From Gammaproteobacteria bacterium (lineage in GTDB: Bacteria; Pseudomonadota; Gammaproteobacteria; UBA6186; Azoamicaceae): a stretch of DNA of 40,707 bases. Shown here piece after piece: positions 8,298 to 16,668 of this stretch. The stretch is from assembly GCA_018061325.1 (NCBI GenBank), contig JAGOUJ010000007.1:1-40707 (forward strand), in the 5' to 3' direction. A program made the translations under genes and the position numbers. Below the pieces are notes generated by a model. That model ran no database searches and was not told the DNA's origin. It saw only the letters and a list, made by a program, of their open reading frames with translations. Position 1 is the stretch's first letter, and each line of letters opens with the position of its first letter.

Positions 8298-10189
8298 CCT
8301 TTATCCGTCGTTTCAGCACCTATCTTTTGTTAGCACTCATCGCGCATTCCTCACCCCTTTATGCCCGCTTTGCAACACTAGAGGATGCTGATTTTAAATT
8401 TGAAATCATGAACCAAACTATCACCGTACAAGCTGATGGCAGTTATACGGAACGCATAGAAATTCAAGCGAAGGTATTAAAAGAAGCCGGCAAAGACAGA
8501 TTAGTCTCATTAGCCTTACCCTATAATGCGAGCAACACGACCTTTAAAGTGTTAGCGGCTAAAACCATTGTTGGGGGAACTGAATACCCGGTTGATCCAC
8601 AGCATATTGAAGATAAGCCGCTAGCCAGTAATGTTCATGGCTTTGATCAAAACAATCAAGTGCTTGTTGCTTTCCAAAAGCTACAATTAAATGCGAGTAT
8701 TTATATACAATTTGAAACCTTTGTCAAAGATCCACCCCTCGCTGGTTTTTTTGATCACCATATCAACTTTGGATTCAATGGTTATTGTGAGCATGGCACC
8801 TTCGAGATCCAATCGGCTATACCGCTGCATATTGCTATACATGATCTACAAAAAAACTTTGAAAGCATAGAGTCTCAAAAAGAGGGTCTTTTTTATTTTA
8901 AAGCATCCTTAAAAAAACCGGCTTTTTTTAAGGTGATAGATGAACAAAACTCCTTACTCAATGAGGCAGATCTTCCTTGGATTCGAATCGCGACTTTAAA
9001 AGAATGGCCTGATTTTGCAATGCAAATAGCTGCGCCCTTTGAAGCGGTTATTCAAGAACCCCTGCCCGCTTATTTTAAACCCATACTCGATAAAGCACTT
9101 CAATATAAAAATAGTATTGATCAGATCAATGCCATCACCGCAGGACTTGCTGAGTCGCTCACCTACATGGGCGATTGGCGAACCGTAAAAGGTGCTTATA
9201 GTCCACGTTCTTTAGCGAAAATAGCTGAAACACGCTTTGGTGATTGCAAAGATTTTTCTGCCATCACCGTTGCTTTATTAAGGCAGTTAGGATTACAAGC
9301 TTCTACCGCCTTGGTCAATCGAGGCATTCAGATACAACATGATACTTTCATATTGCCAAGCTTTAATCATTTTAATCATGCCATTGTCTATGCCACGACA
9401 AAGCATGGATCTTATTGGATCGATCCCACTAATTTTACGAGCTTCGCACCACATATCTACCCTGATATTGCCAATCGTAAGTCCCTTATCTTATTTGAGG
9501 ACCATCCACAGATCGAACACATCCCTGACATTGTATGGCAAGATTCAGAAGTACGCATGACAGAAAGCATTCATCTTGAAAAACAAGGCACCATTCACGC
9601 ACAGGGACATTTAGACCTTAGCGGTTGGAAAGCCTTAAACCTTACAGGTTCCGATTTAAGAACCAGCAAAGAAACTACCGATCTGGATATTATCCGTCAT
9701 GTTACCAATGAAAATCGTTTGCTGGCTTGGAAGGTGCAAGATTATCACTTAAAATCTCGCATTGTAAAACCCTTGGCCTTTTCTTTTGAATACAGCGCTC
9801 AAAACAGCACCATTCGATCCAGCGCTGGAAAAGCTTATTTATTAGGCGAGTATGGTGGGGTTAAGCCCATCTTAGTCAAAACGAAAAACAGAGTCTCCAA
9901 TTTATATCTTGGCACCCCCTCCATCGTGCACTATGAATTAATACTGCTTCATACCAAAACAATAGGCAATCAATTTTTGGATTGTCATTTTAAAAGTCCT
10001 TGGTTTGAAGGCCAAAGACATATTGAAAACACCCCCGAAGGTATCAAGGTTTCAGATACACAAATTCTTTTGCGCTCAATCATTTCTAATAAAGACTTAC
10101 ACAGTAAGTCTTATCAAGAGTTACAATCTAAAGTCTATACTTGTTTCGGCGATTTAGCACTTATTTACGAAACCAAAGATAAACGCTAA
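8288..10189 (+). CDS. Exported DUF3857 / transglutaminase-like protein
   Basis: The 633-residue protein begins with a signal peptide (residues about 1-26, ending SPLYA). Residues about 45-230 match the DUF3857 beta-rich domain in character. The following transglutaminase-like core has a plausible catalytic triad: C320 in RFGDCKDFSA, H364 in FNHAIVY and D379 in YWIDPTN. The C-terminal 200 residues are beta-rich and unassigned. This family is usually periplasmic or secreted and its substrates are unknown; protease or amidase action is as likely as cross-linking. It overlaps hemL by ten bases and is probably co-transcribed, though no shared pathway is evident. Confidence 0.85.
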   Translation: MVIAFIRRFSTYLLLALIAHSSPLYARFATLEDADFKFEIMNQTITVQADGSYTERIEIQAKVLKEAGKDRLVSLALPYNASNTTFKVLAAKTIVGGTEYPVDPQHIEDKPLASNVHGFDQNNQVLVAFQKLQLNASIYIQFETFVKDPPLAGFFDHHINFGFNGYCEHGTFEIQSAIPLHIAIHDLQKNFESIESQKEGLFYFKASLKKPAFFKVIDEQNSLLNEADLPWIRIATLKEWPDFAMQIAAPFEAVIQEPLPAYFKPILDKALQYKNSIDQINAITAGLAESLTYMGDWRTVKGAYSPRSLAKIAETRFGDCKDFSAITVALLRQLGLQASTALVNRGIQIQHDTFILPSFNHFNHAIVYATTKHGSYWIDPTNFTSFAPHIYPDIANRKSLILFEDHPQIEHIPDIVWQDSEVRMTESIHLEKQGTIHAQGHLDLSGWKALNLTGSDLRTSKETTDLDIIRHVTNENRLLAWKVQDYHLKSRIVKPLAFSFEYSAQNSTIRSSAGKAYLLGEYGGVKPILVKTKNRVSNLYLGTPSIVHYELILLHTKTIGNQFLDCHFKSPWFEGQRHIENTPEGIKVSDTQILLRSIISNKDLHSKSYQELQSKVYTCFGDLALIYETKDKR

Positions 10190-10899
10190 TAAGAAGGAAT
10201 ATCTTCCCAAGCTAAGGCAATCGGTTTATCCAACACCATTTCTTCTAGACTAATACTCACACCATAGGCGAGCACTTCAACACCTTGCTTCAGGGCTTCG
10301 TCTAAAATCCGCGTATAACGCGGATCGATCGTTGGAGCCAGTGACATCGATTGCACACCCGTATGCTGTATACAATAAAGGAGGACTGCTTGATGCCCGA
10401 GTTTTTTAACCGCGATTAAATCTTCTAAGGCCGTGACACCCGAACCCGGTTGCTCTGGCGCAAAAGTCTGATTAGCATGATCGGTTGCCCACATCGGCTC
10501 TAGATGTACAAAACACTGATCACCATTCTCTCGCCAAAAGAGTTCCAAACCCACCCCAACACCTGGATTGAGGGTTTGTTTCAGACACTGAAAGCCTGTT
10601 AAGGCAGGTATTTTACCGTGTAAGACGGCTTCCCGTACTAAAATCTTGGTATAAGCTGGATTCATGTTTACTAATACACCACCATCCACTTCTGTCAGCT
10701 CCCAGGTATCTAAACAAGCACTAAAACCAGGTGTTGCGCTAGAAAACCACAAGCGACTCCCTAAGATATCGCAGGGTTTTAAGTGACCGCGATGAGGACA
10801 ATAAATCATACGTTTTTTAGAACCAAGGGCTATTTCGGCTAAAAACCGAAAATGTCGTTTGAGCAGAGTACCTTCTAATAGGGGCTGTGCAAATCTCAT
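10186..10899 (-). CDS. sfsA: SfsA family protein (sugar fermentation stimulation)
   Basis: The 237-residue protein matches SfsA from its first residues (MRFAQPLLEGTLLKRHFRFLAEI) to the last. The conserved NMNPAYTKILVREA and PDP-like TIDPRYTRILDEALKQGVEVLAYGV stretches are present. The family has a PD-(D/E)XK-like nuclease fold and was described as influencing mal gene expression in E. coli; the biochemical role is not settled. The frame is open four more codons, but no ribosome site separates the two starts and ATG 10899 matches the family start. In E. coli sfsA and dksA are neighbours on one strand; here they are divergent. Confidence 0.9.
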   Translation of the reverse strand: MRFAQPLLEGTLLKRHFRFLAEIALGSKKRMIYCPHRGHLKPCDILGSRLWFSSATPGFSACLDTWELTEVDGGVLVNMNPAYTKILVREAVLHGKIPALTGFQCLKQTLNPGVGVGLELFWRENGDQCFVHLEPMWATDHANQTFAPEQPGSGVTALEDLIAVKKLGHQAVLLYCIQHTGVQSMSLAPTIDPRYTRILDEALKQGVEVLAYGVSISLEEMVLDKPIALAWEDIPSY

Positions 10900-10978
10900 G
10901 GCTACACACATAAAAATTAGGTGCCTAACATATTATTCGACTGAGACTCTTAAAAGTTGAGTCGTGTAACCACACCTA

Positions 10979-11007
10979 TTGCCCCACAACCTTATTTATG
11001 TTATACG
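10979..11007 (+). promoter_or_regulatory. Possible promoter of dksA
   Basis: TTGCCC (10979-10984) and TATACG (11002-11007) are spaced by 17 bases, four of six matches each, 39 bases before the GTG start. This is a weak match but well placed in the divergent sfsA-dksA gap. Confidence 0.35.
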
Positions 11008-11045
11008 TTTAGACTCGGAATCGGCACAAAAATAGGGAATAAAGT

Positions 11046-11726
11046 GTGAAATCCAAGACTAAAAAGGATCAGACTCCACCACGTAAAGCGACGGCTAAAA
11101 CGGCCAAAACTACGACCCTAAAAACAACCAGCAAGACTGCTGCTGTTAAGACGACCAAGCAGCCCAGCCCTGTTAAAAAGGTCTCCGCTAAAACAGCTGT
11201 ATCCAAGGTTACGACACCCAAAGCGGCTACCCCTAAAAAGCCGACGTCTACAGTGACAAAGCAAAAGGCGCTGACCGCACCCAAACTGCCCCTCCCTAAG
11301 AGTCCAGCAACTATTTTTCATCCTTATGATCCCTATCCGCTGAAAGTGGGGGCGGTTTATATGGATAGTAAACAACTAACACATTTTAGAGCAATACTGG
11401 ATCATTGGAAGCACGCGCTGATGCAGGAAGTTGACCATACGATTACCGAAATGAAAGAAGCTAGCGTCACTTTGTTGGCCGATCCCAATGATAGAGCAAC
11501 CCAGGAAGAAGCCTTTAATCTAGAATTACGCACCCGTGATAGAGAGCGCAAATTAATCCGCAAGATTGAAGAAGCCTTAAAACGGATCGATGCCAAAGAA
11601 TATGGTTATTGTGAATTGTGCGGGGTTGAGATCGGTATTCGACGCCTAGAAGCTAGACCAACAGCAGTGCTTTGTATCGACTGCAAAACCTTGGATGAGA
11701 TTCGCGAGAAAAGAACGGCGCAGTAA
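11046..11726 (+). CDS. dksA: DksA with a long lysine-rich N-terminal extension
   Basis: DksA binds the RNA polymerase secondary channel and works with ppGpp. Residues about 91-226 form a complete DksA: a coiled coil, the tip acidic residues D146 and D149 in ADPNDRATQEEAF, and the C4 zinc finger (C189, C192, C210, C213) in YGYCELCGVEIGIRRLEARP. The first 90 residues are additional: almost only Lys, Thr, Ala, Pro, Ser and Val, with histone H1/AlgP-like KTA and TPKK motifs. The start is GTG 11046, with AGGGAA upstream. A later start near residue 106 would drop the extension, but the extension keeps a clean open frame and composition. The tail may bind DNA or RNA without sequence specificity; this is inference. 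Confidence 0.95.
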   Translation: MKSKTKKDQTPPRKATAKTAKTTTLKTTSKTAAVKTTKQPSPVKKVSAKTAVSKVTTPKAATPKKPTSTVTKQKALTAPKLPLPKSPATIFHPYDPYPLKVGAVYMDSKQLTHFRAILDHWKHALMQEVDHTITEMKEASVTLLADPNDRATQEEAFNLELRTRDRERKLIRKIEEALKRIDAKEYGYCELCGVEIGIRRLEARPTAVLCIDCKTLDEIREKRTAQ

Positions 11727-11732
11727 TTTGAT

Positions 11733-11760
11733 CAGGGCCGGCTGTGATCCCGGCCCCTAC
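11733..11760. repeat. Dispersed palindromic repeat, copy 1 (GGGCCGG hairpin)
   Basis: CAGGGCCGGC, a short variable loop and CCGGCCCCTAC form a 7-bp perfect GC stem between the convergent dksA and pgi genes. The same 28-base layout recurs at 21900-21927 with only the loop changed. It may act as a bidirectional terminator. It overlaps the last codon of pgi. Confidence 0.8.
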
Positions 11761-13337
11761 CTGTGTTTCAGAAAATAATCAATCAACCCTTGGCTTGAGG
11801 TATCCAGCTGTTCTCTGGCCTGTGGGTTTTCTAAGGCAGGTAGAATTTCACCCAGCAACCGCTTACCACCCTCAACACCCCATTGATCAAAAGGATTAAT
11901 ACTCCAAATCTGACTTTGTACAAAAACCTTATGTTCGTACAAGGCAATCAACGATCCTAAAACGGCTGGTGTAAGACGCTCATACATCAAGGTCGAACTG
12001 GGTCTATTACCTGGACAATCGTGCGCCGAAGCACCCTGGGTATTTTGGGTATCCTTAGCATGAACACCCTCCATTAATGCTTTGCTTTGGCTTAAACAAC
12101 TGGCTACCAGTGCAGCTTGATGCTGTGGAAAATCGGGATGCCCTTGTGCAGCGACTAGAAAATCAACCGGAACGATCTGCGTGCCTTGATGGAGCAATTG
12201 CATATAAGCATGCTGTGCATCACAGCCTACACCACCCCAGATCACGGCACCCGTGCTGAGTCCAAGACTGCCCACGCCAGGCTGCTTACCATTACTTTCC
12301 ATCTCTAATTGTTGAAGATAAGCTGGCAAATAGCCTAAGCCATCCTCATAGGGAATAATAGCCTGCGTCTGAGACCCTAAGACATTAATATTCCAAATAC
12401 CTAACAGCCCCATGAGTACTGGCATGTTTTGAGAAAAGGGTGTGGATCGAATATGTTGATCCATGGCATAGGCACCGGCTAAAAAAGCATTGAAATGTTC
12501 CATACCAATAGACAGTGCAATGGGTAACCCTACCGCAGACCACACCGAATAACGTCCACCGATGCAATCCCAGAATTCAAAAATCTGTTCCTTAGAAAAA
12601 CCTAAGGCTTCTGCCGCAGAGGGATTGGCCGTGATCGCCACACAATGTTGATCACAAGAGGGTCCTAAGATCTTTTTAAACCATTGCCGTACAGCCTCTG
12701 CATTCGTCAACGTTTCTAAGGTTTTAAAGGTTTTAGAACTCACCATGCACAAGGTTTTTTCGGGATCTAAATGCCCCAGCGTTGCTGCCAAGGTATGACC
12801 ATCGATATTAGAAACAAAATGGCATCGTAAAGGGATATTTTTATAGGGCGCTAAAGCACGACACACCATCGATGGTCCTAGGGCAGAACCGCCAATGCCC
12901 AGACATATCACATCAGTGATGGGTTTGTGCGTGAATCCCAGGTAATTGCCAGACTGAAGCCTTTGTACGAACTGTCCCATACGCTGATGCTGATCCCGTA
13001 TAGCCTGTTTGAGATCACGACCAAAGACCATGCAGGGTGTCAGCGTGGGATCCCTTAAAGCAGTATGTAAGGCTGGACGTTGTTCGGAAATATTAAGCGA
13101 CTTGCCGGTAAATAAAGCTTCCAGACCGCCTTGCAGATCACAAGCCTCTGCTAAAGCGCATAAGGTTGTTATCGTTTCTGCTTGTACGTATTGCTTAGAG
13201 AAATCAAATAGCAAACCGCAGGCTTGGATCGAACAGTGTTCGAAGCGCTGCGGATCGTTTGCAAAAAAATCTGGGATGCGAAGGCCCACCAAACGCTGTT
13301 GATGCGCATGTAGGGCCTGCCACATTTTTTCCCGCAT
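11757..13337 (-). CDS. pgi: Glucose-6-phosphate isomerase
   Basis: This enzyme interconverts glucose-6-phosphate and fructose-6-phosphate. The 526-residue protein contains the sugar-phosphate loop CLGIGGSALGP, the SSKTFKTLETLTNA phosphate site, the first PGI signature (GGRYSVWSAVGLP) and the second (NPFDQWGVEGGKRLL). A segment of about 30 residues near the end (GVHAKDTQNTQGAS and following) is Ala/Gly/Asn-rich and may be a lineage insertion. It begins nine bases after the stop of the small DUF1737-like gene, so the two form an operon. Confidence 0.97.
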   Translation of the reverse strand: MREKMWQALHAHQQRLVGLRIPDFFANDPQRFEHCSIQACGLLFDFSKQYVQAETITTLCALAEACDLQGGLEALFTGKSLNISEQRPALHTALRDPTLTPCMVFGRDLKQAIRDQHQRMGQFVQRLQSGNYLGFTHKPITDVICLGIGGSALGPSMVCRALAPYKNIPLRCHFVSNIDGHTLAATLGHLDPEKTLCMVSSKTFKTLETLTNAEAVRQWFKKILGPSCDQHCVAITANPSAAEALGFSKEQIFEFWDCIGGRYSVWSAVGLPIALSIGMEHFNAFLAGAYAMDQHIRSTPFSQNMPVLMGLLGIWNINVLGSQTQAIIPYEDGLGYLPAYLQQLEMESNGKQPGVGSLGLSTGAVIWGGVGCDAQHAYMQLLHQGTQIVPVDFLVAAQGHPDFPQHQAALVASCLSQSKALMEGVHAKDTQNTQGASAHDCPGNRPSSTLMYERLTPAVLGSLIALYEHKVFVQSQIWSINPFDQWGVEGGKRLLGEILPALENPQAREQLDTSSQGLIDYFLKHR

Positions 13338-13345
13338 GCAGCGTT

Positions 13346-13576
13346 TTAAACCTCGTCTTCTTCGGCGTCATCTTCCCAGGCATCATCTTCGTCTTCTTCA
13401 TCTTCGAAATCTTCTTCAGGCAATACCATGGCTTGATAGAAGTTCAAGGCGGAACCCTGTGGATGGGCAACCAAATCGCTCCCCAACACATAACCCATTT
13501 CTAAGGCTTCGCCGACTTTTTGCTCAAAATCTGCAATCGATTGACTGTTACCTGTAATAATCTGATAGGCTTTCAT
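13346..13576 (-). CDS. Small DUF1737-like protein with acidic tail
   Basis: The 76-residue protein opens with the DUF1737 pattern (MKAYQIITGNS, GEALEMGYVLGSDLVAHPQG, FYQAMVLP). Its last 24 residues are almost all Asp and Glu. DUF1737 proteins are small, cytoplasmic and of unknown function. A GGAG-like site (CGTAGGAGTG) precedes the start. It sits directly upstream of pgi in one transcript. An acidic tail of this kind could bind basic partners or metals; no function is assigned. Confidence 0.8.
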   Translation of the reverse strand: MKAYQIITGNSQSIADFEQKVGEALEMGYVLGSDLVAHPQGSALNFYQAMVLPEEDFEDEEDEDDAWEDDAEEDEV

Positions 13577-13612
13577 ACAACACTCCTACGCTAAAACTAG
13601 ATTCAGGGGGCA

Positions 13613-14995
13613 TTATACCGATTTTTTCTTTCTACGCCTATATGGCGCTTTGTTTTGTTTAAGACCTTCGATCATTAAGTGCCGATCAGGGGTAGAAGCT
13701 TCTAGATAGCTTGTCCACCACTCCACCAGTCCTTTGAGCGCTGCATCGGTTGTATGCGCTGCGCGTAAACATAAGAAATCAAAGCCTGCTCTAAAGGCAG
13801 GATGTGCACATAGCTGTGAGGACCGTTTTCCACGTCTGGCTAAACGCCCTTGAAAATGCCAAATAGCCTGTATACTCTGCTGTAAGCGCTTCGGCAAAGC
13901 ACGATGCTGATGTTGCAACAAAAGCACTTGATCACAGGCTTCTTCGAACGCAAAAGGGGGTTTTACACCCTGGTTAAGCAGCTTGTCTAAAACGGCTTCT
14001 ACCGCATGCCATAAAAAAGTGGCTATCAGAAAAGATATCGTGACCGATTGATGCGTCGCAACACGTTGATCGGTATCCTTTAAAGCATGTTCTATAAAAT
14101 CTTCGACCCGTTCACCCTGCTCACCTTTTAAGATCTGCGCACTCTGTGGAAATAATGGTTCAAACAAGGCGTACTGCTTGAGTAAAACAAAACTATTGTA
14201 GCCAAAACCCATCAAAAAAAGCTTGGGATACTCATCTAATAAGCGTGCTTCATGGATATCTTGCAACCAGTGTCCTGATTGCCGAATAACCGCTTCCGAT
14301 AAAGGATCAATCTGAAATTCTAATTTGGCTGCAAATCGAATCGCCCTTAAGATCCGCACGGGATCTTCCCGGTAACGCTGCGAAGGATTACCAATCACCC
14401 GGATACAGCGAGCGTTTAAATCCTTTAAACCACCGACATAATCGACCAAGCTAAAATCGCCAATATTGTAATACAAGGCATTGATGGTAAAATCACGCCG
14501 AAACACGTCATCTTCCAAAGTACCATAAATATTATCCCTTAAAATCATGCCTTCTTTTGAGTGTACGACTTGATTTTTTTCATCTAAACTCGCATGTCCT
14601 CTGAACGTAGCAACCTCGATAATATGTCCTCCAAAATACACATGGGCTAGACGAAAACGCCTACCAATTAACCTGCAATTCCTAAATAAGGCACGGATCT
14701 GCTCAGGTTTGGCATCGGTGGCAACATCAAAATCTTTTGGATGGATTTCTAGTAATAGATCCCGAACACCTCCACCAACTAAGTATGCTTGATAACCTGC
14801 ATTGTGCAGCGTATAGAGCACCTTTAAGGCATAAGCACCTATGTTGGAGCGAGAAAGGCAATGCGCTGCCCGGGGAACGATGTGGGGTAGCGTTTTATTG
14901 AGTGCCTTCTTTTTTTGAGAAGACAATCTAGAAAACCAACCTAACAGTCTGCGCTTCAATGAAGACCCCTTTTTAGAATATTTTGTAAATACCAT
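13613..14995 (-). CDS. pcnB: Poly(A) polymerase I / CCA-adding superfamily
   Basis: PcnB adds 3' adenosines to RNA and marks it for decay. The nucleotidyltransferase core has LVGGGVRDLLL, the catalytic acidic pair in HPKDFDVATDA, and RRFRLAHVYFG and IEVATFRG blocks. The basic C-terminus (PYRRRKKKSV) is the usual PcnB RNA-binding tail, which CCA-adding enzymes lack. With the start at ATG 14995 the protein is 460 residues, typical of PcnB. The frame is open to 15064, but that would run through tRNA-Glu on the other strand. No folK gene follows, unlike E. coli. Confidence 0.93.
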   Translation of the reverse strand: MVFTKYSKKGSSLKRRLLGWFSRLSSQKKKALNKTLPHIVPRAAHCLSRSNIGAYALKVLYTLHNAGYQAYLVGGGVRDLLLEIHPKDFDVATDAKPEQIRALFRNCRLIGRRFRLAHVYFGGHIIEVATFRGHASLDEKNQVVHSKEGMILRDNIYGTLEDDVFRRDFTINALYYNIGDFSLVDYVGGLKDLNARCIRVIGNPSQRYREDPVRILRAIRFAAKLEFQIDPLSEAVIRQSGHWLQDIHEARLLDEYPKLFLMGFGYNSFVLLKQYALFEPLFPQSAQILKGEQGERVEDFIEHALKDTDQRVATHQSVTISFLIATFLWHAVEAVLDKLLNQGVKPPFAFEEACDQVLLLQHQHRALPKRLQQSIQAIWHFQGRLARRGKRSSQLCAHPAFRAGFDFLCLRAAHTTDAALKGLVEWWTSYLEASTPDRHLMIEGLKQNKAPYRRRKKKSV

Positions 14996-15025
14996 TTTCA
15001 GCCCCGTATGATAGCATGCTTCCAT

Positions 15026-15101
15026 GCTCCCTTCGTCTAGTGGCCTAGGACGTCGCCCTCTCACGGCGGGAACAGGGGTTCGAGTCCCCTAGGGAGCGCC
15101 A
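15026..15101 (+). tRNA. tRNA-Glu (anticodon CUC)
   Basis: The 76 bases form a cloverleaf: acceptor stem GCTCCCT with AGGGAGC, T-arm AGGGGTTCGAGTCCCCT, and an encoded CCA. The anticodon loop is CTCTCAC, so the anticodon is CUC, reading GAG; the more common bacterial tRNA-Glu is UUC. A U-G pair closes the anticodon stem. The 3' 35 bases are duplicated at 16593-16627, which marks this gene as a probable integration target. Confidence 0.96.
15063..15097 (+). repeat. Direct repeat in tRNA-Glu 3' half (putative attL)
   Basis: These 35 bases, from the anticodon stem 3' side to the end of the acceptor stem, recur perfectly 1,530 bases downstream. The tRNA gene is intact at this copy, as expected when an element integrates into the 3' end of a tRNA gene and restores it. 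Confidence 0.85.
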
Positions 15102-15138
15102 ATGCATGTAGGACCGCAGCTGAAAGGCATAAGTGCGA

Positions 15139-15201
15139 AAAAGTGTAAGATCTTACACTTTTATGTACACAAAAGTGTTGAACTTTACATTTTTATGCAC
15201 T
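15139..15201 (+). promoter_or_regulatory. Palindromic operator-like cluster before the DUF4143 ATPase
   Basis: A perfect 24-bp palindrome lies at 15139-15162 (half-site AAAAGTGTAAGA). A related block TACACTTTTATG (15154-15165) reappears as TACATTTTTATG (15186-15197), 32 bases or about three helical turns later. ACAC-AAAA-GTGT (15167-15178) is a further small palindrome. This looks like a multi-site repressor region; the repressor is not encoded nearby. Confidence 0.6.
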
Positions 15202-16566
15202 AAACTGCGATATGTGCCTTATGTATCGGAAAACCTCGTGGAACGTGCATTTACATCTGAACTGCAAAAATGGCAAAAATCGCCTGATCGTAAGCCTCTG
15301 GTATTAATGGGGGCCAGACAAGTTGGCAAAACCTTTTTGTTCAAAAAGTTTGCTGCCGACCATTATGAAAATTCAATTTATTTAAATTTTGATAAGGACA
15401 AGAGACTGGGCCCGTTATTATTTGGCGATAGCCTAGATCCTAAAGTATTAATTGACAAATTAAGTATCCATTTCAAGCAAAACATTAATGTCGGTTCCAC
15501 ATTAATTATTTTTGACGAGGTTCAAGAAAGCCCAGATGCCTTAAACAGCCTGAAATATTTTCATGAGGAAGCAAATGAATACCACGTATGTGCCGCCGGG
15601 TCATTGCTTGGCGTCAAATTATTAAATACTCAAGGTTTCCCTGTAGGACAAGTCAATATCGAATATTTATACCCTCTCGACTTCTTTGAATTTTTAGCCG
15701 CAATACAAGAAACGCAATTGCTCGCTGAGGTTGAAAATATAACCCGCATTAGCCCTATCGTTGAGTTTTTACATGCTAAATTAATCGATTTGTTTAAAAT
15801 ATATCTTATAACAGGAGGAATGCCAGAAGCGATCAATACCTATGTGAAAACACAAGACTTATACCAGGTGCGTGAAAAACAGGCAGAAATATTGAATGCT
15901 TACTACCTTGATTTTGCTAAGCATGCTCCAAAAGAACAAGTCATGAAAATAATGCAAGTATGGGAATCCATCCCCAGCCAACTTGTGAAAGAAAATAAAA
16001 AATTTATTTATTCCGCTATAAGACAAGGGGCTCGCGCCAATGATTTTGAAATTGCAATACAATGGTTGGTCGAAGCAGATTTAATTTGTAAAACATATAA
16101 TATTAGCGTCCCCAACTTGCCATTAACTGCTTATGTAAATCCAGATATTTTTAAATTATATATGTTTGATGTCGGCTTATATGGCGCCATAGCTGGTCTT
16201 GATCCAGAAATTATCATTCATGGTGATGAACTATTTAAAGAATTTAAAGGATCATTAACCGAGACATATGCCGCACAAGTATTACATAAATTAAATGCTG
16301 GGAAAATGAGAGCGGGATTATATTATTGGACCAGCAATGGCAGAGCAGAGGTTGACTTTGTAATACAACATCACAACAAAATATATCCTCTAGAGGTGAA
16401 ATCTGGCACTTCTAGTAAGCAAAGAAGTTTATCTGTATACGCGGAAAAATACACTCCACCATGGGTATTGCGCACATCGCCACAAAATCTAAAAACGACA
16501 GGGAATTTGATAAATATCCCGTTGTATATGCTGGGGAATATTCGAGTACTATTATCACAAATTTAA
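15163..16566 (+). CDS. DUF4143-type AAA ATPase (ATP-binding accessory protein)
   Basis: The 467-residue protein has an N-terminal AAA domain with Walker A GARQVGKT (residues 50-57) and Walker B TLIIFDEVQ (113-121). A sensor-like AAGSLLG follows, and a C-terminal DUF4143/nuclease-like region has YYWTSNGRAEVDFVIQ and PLEVKSG, the E-V-D...E-x-K layout of a PD-(D/E)XK fold. Function in this large accessory family is unknown. The start is uncertain: the frame is open from GTG 15133; ATG 15163 lies inside operator-like repeats; GTG 15238 (VERAFTSELQKW) would fit the family best but is a rare start. The gene is visibly richer in A/T than its neighbours and is the only gene between two copies of the tRNA-Glu 3' end. 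This is consistent with transfer. Confidence 0.9.
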   Translation: MYTKVLNFTFLCTKLRYVPYVSENLVERAFTSELQKWQKSPDRKPLVLMGARQVGKTFLFKKFAADHYENSIYLNFDKDKRLGPLLFGDSLDPKVLIDKLSIHFKQNINVGSTLIIFDEVQESPDALNSLKYFHEEANEYHVCAAGSLLGVKLLNTQGFPVGQVNIEYLYPLDFFEFLAAIQETQLLAEVENITRISPIVEFLHAKLIDLFKIYLITGGMPEAINTYVKTQDLYQVREKQAEILNAYYLDFAKHAPKEQVMKIMQVWESIPSQLVKENKKFIYSAIRQGARANDFEIAIQWLVEADLICKTYNISVPNLPLTAYVNPDIFKLYMFDVGLYGAIAGLDPEIIIHGDELFKEFKGSLTETYAAQVLHKLNAGKMRAGLYYWTSNGRAEVDFVIQHHNKIYPLEVKSGTSSKQRSLSVYAEKYTPPWVLRTSPQNLKTTGNLINIPLYMLGNIRVLLSQI

Positions 16567-16592
16567 ATCTAGGCTAGTGACAAATAGAAGCT

Positions 16593-16627
16593 ACGGCGGG
16601 AACAGGGGTTCGAGTCCCCTAGGGAGC
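16593..16627 (+). repeat. Direct repeat of tRNA-Glu 3' end (putative attR)
   Basis: A perfect 35-base copy of 15063-15097. The bases beyond it are ACCC rather than GCCA, so it has no proper CCA end, and nothing resembling a 5' tRNA half precedes it. It closes the 1.5-kb ATPase cassette 26 bases after the ATPase stop. Confidence 0.85.
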
Positions 16628-16668
16628 ACCCATCGATTGAATCCCATGCCTCTCCCTCTATCTTTATC

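Noticed and set aside
11069-11284. Hydrophobic minus-strand frame opposite the dksA extension
   Set aside because: Val/Leu-rich composition is the complement of Lys/Thr/Ala codons; not a real membrane protein.
15026-15064. pcnB starting at 15064
   Set aside because: This start would run through tRNA-Glu on the opposite strand; ATG 14995 gives the usual PcnB length.
16593-16630. A second tRNA-Glu gene
   Set aside because: Only the 3' half is present, there is no D-arm or anticodon loop upstream, and CCA is replaced by ACCC.
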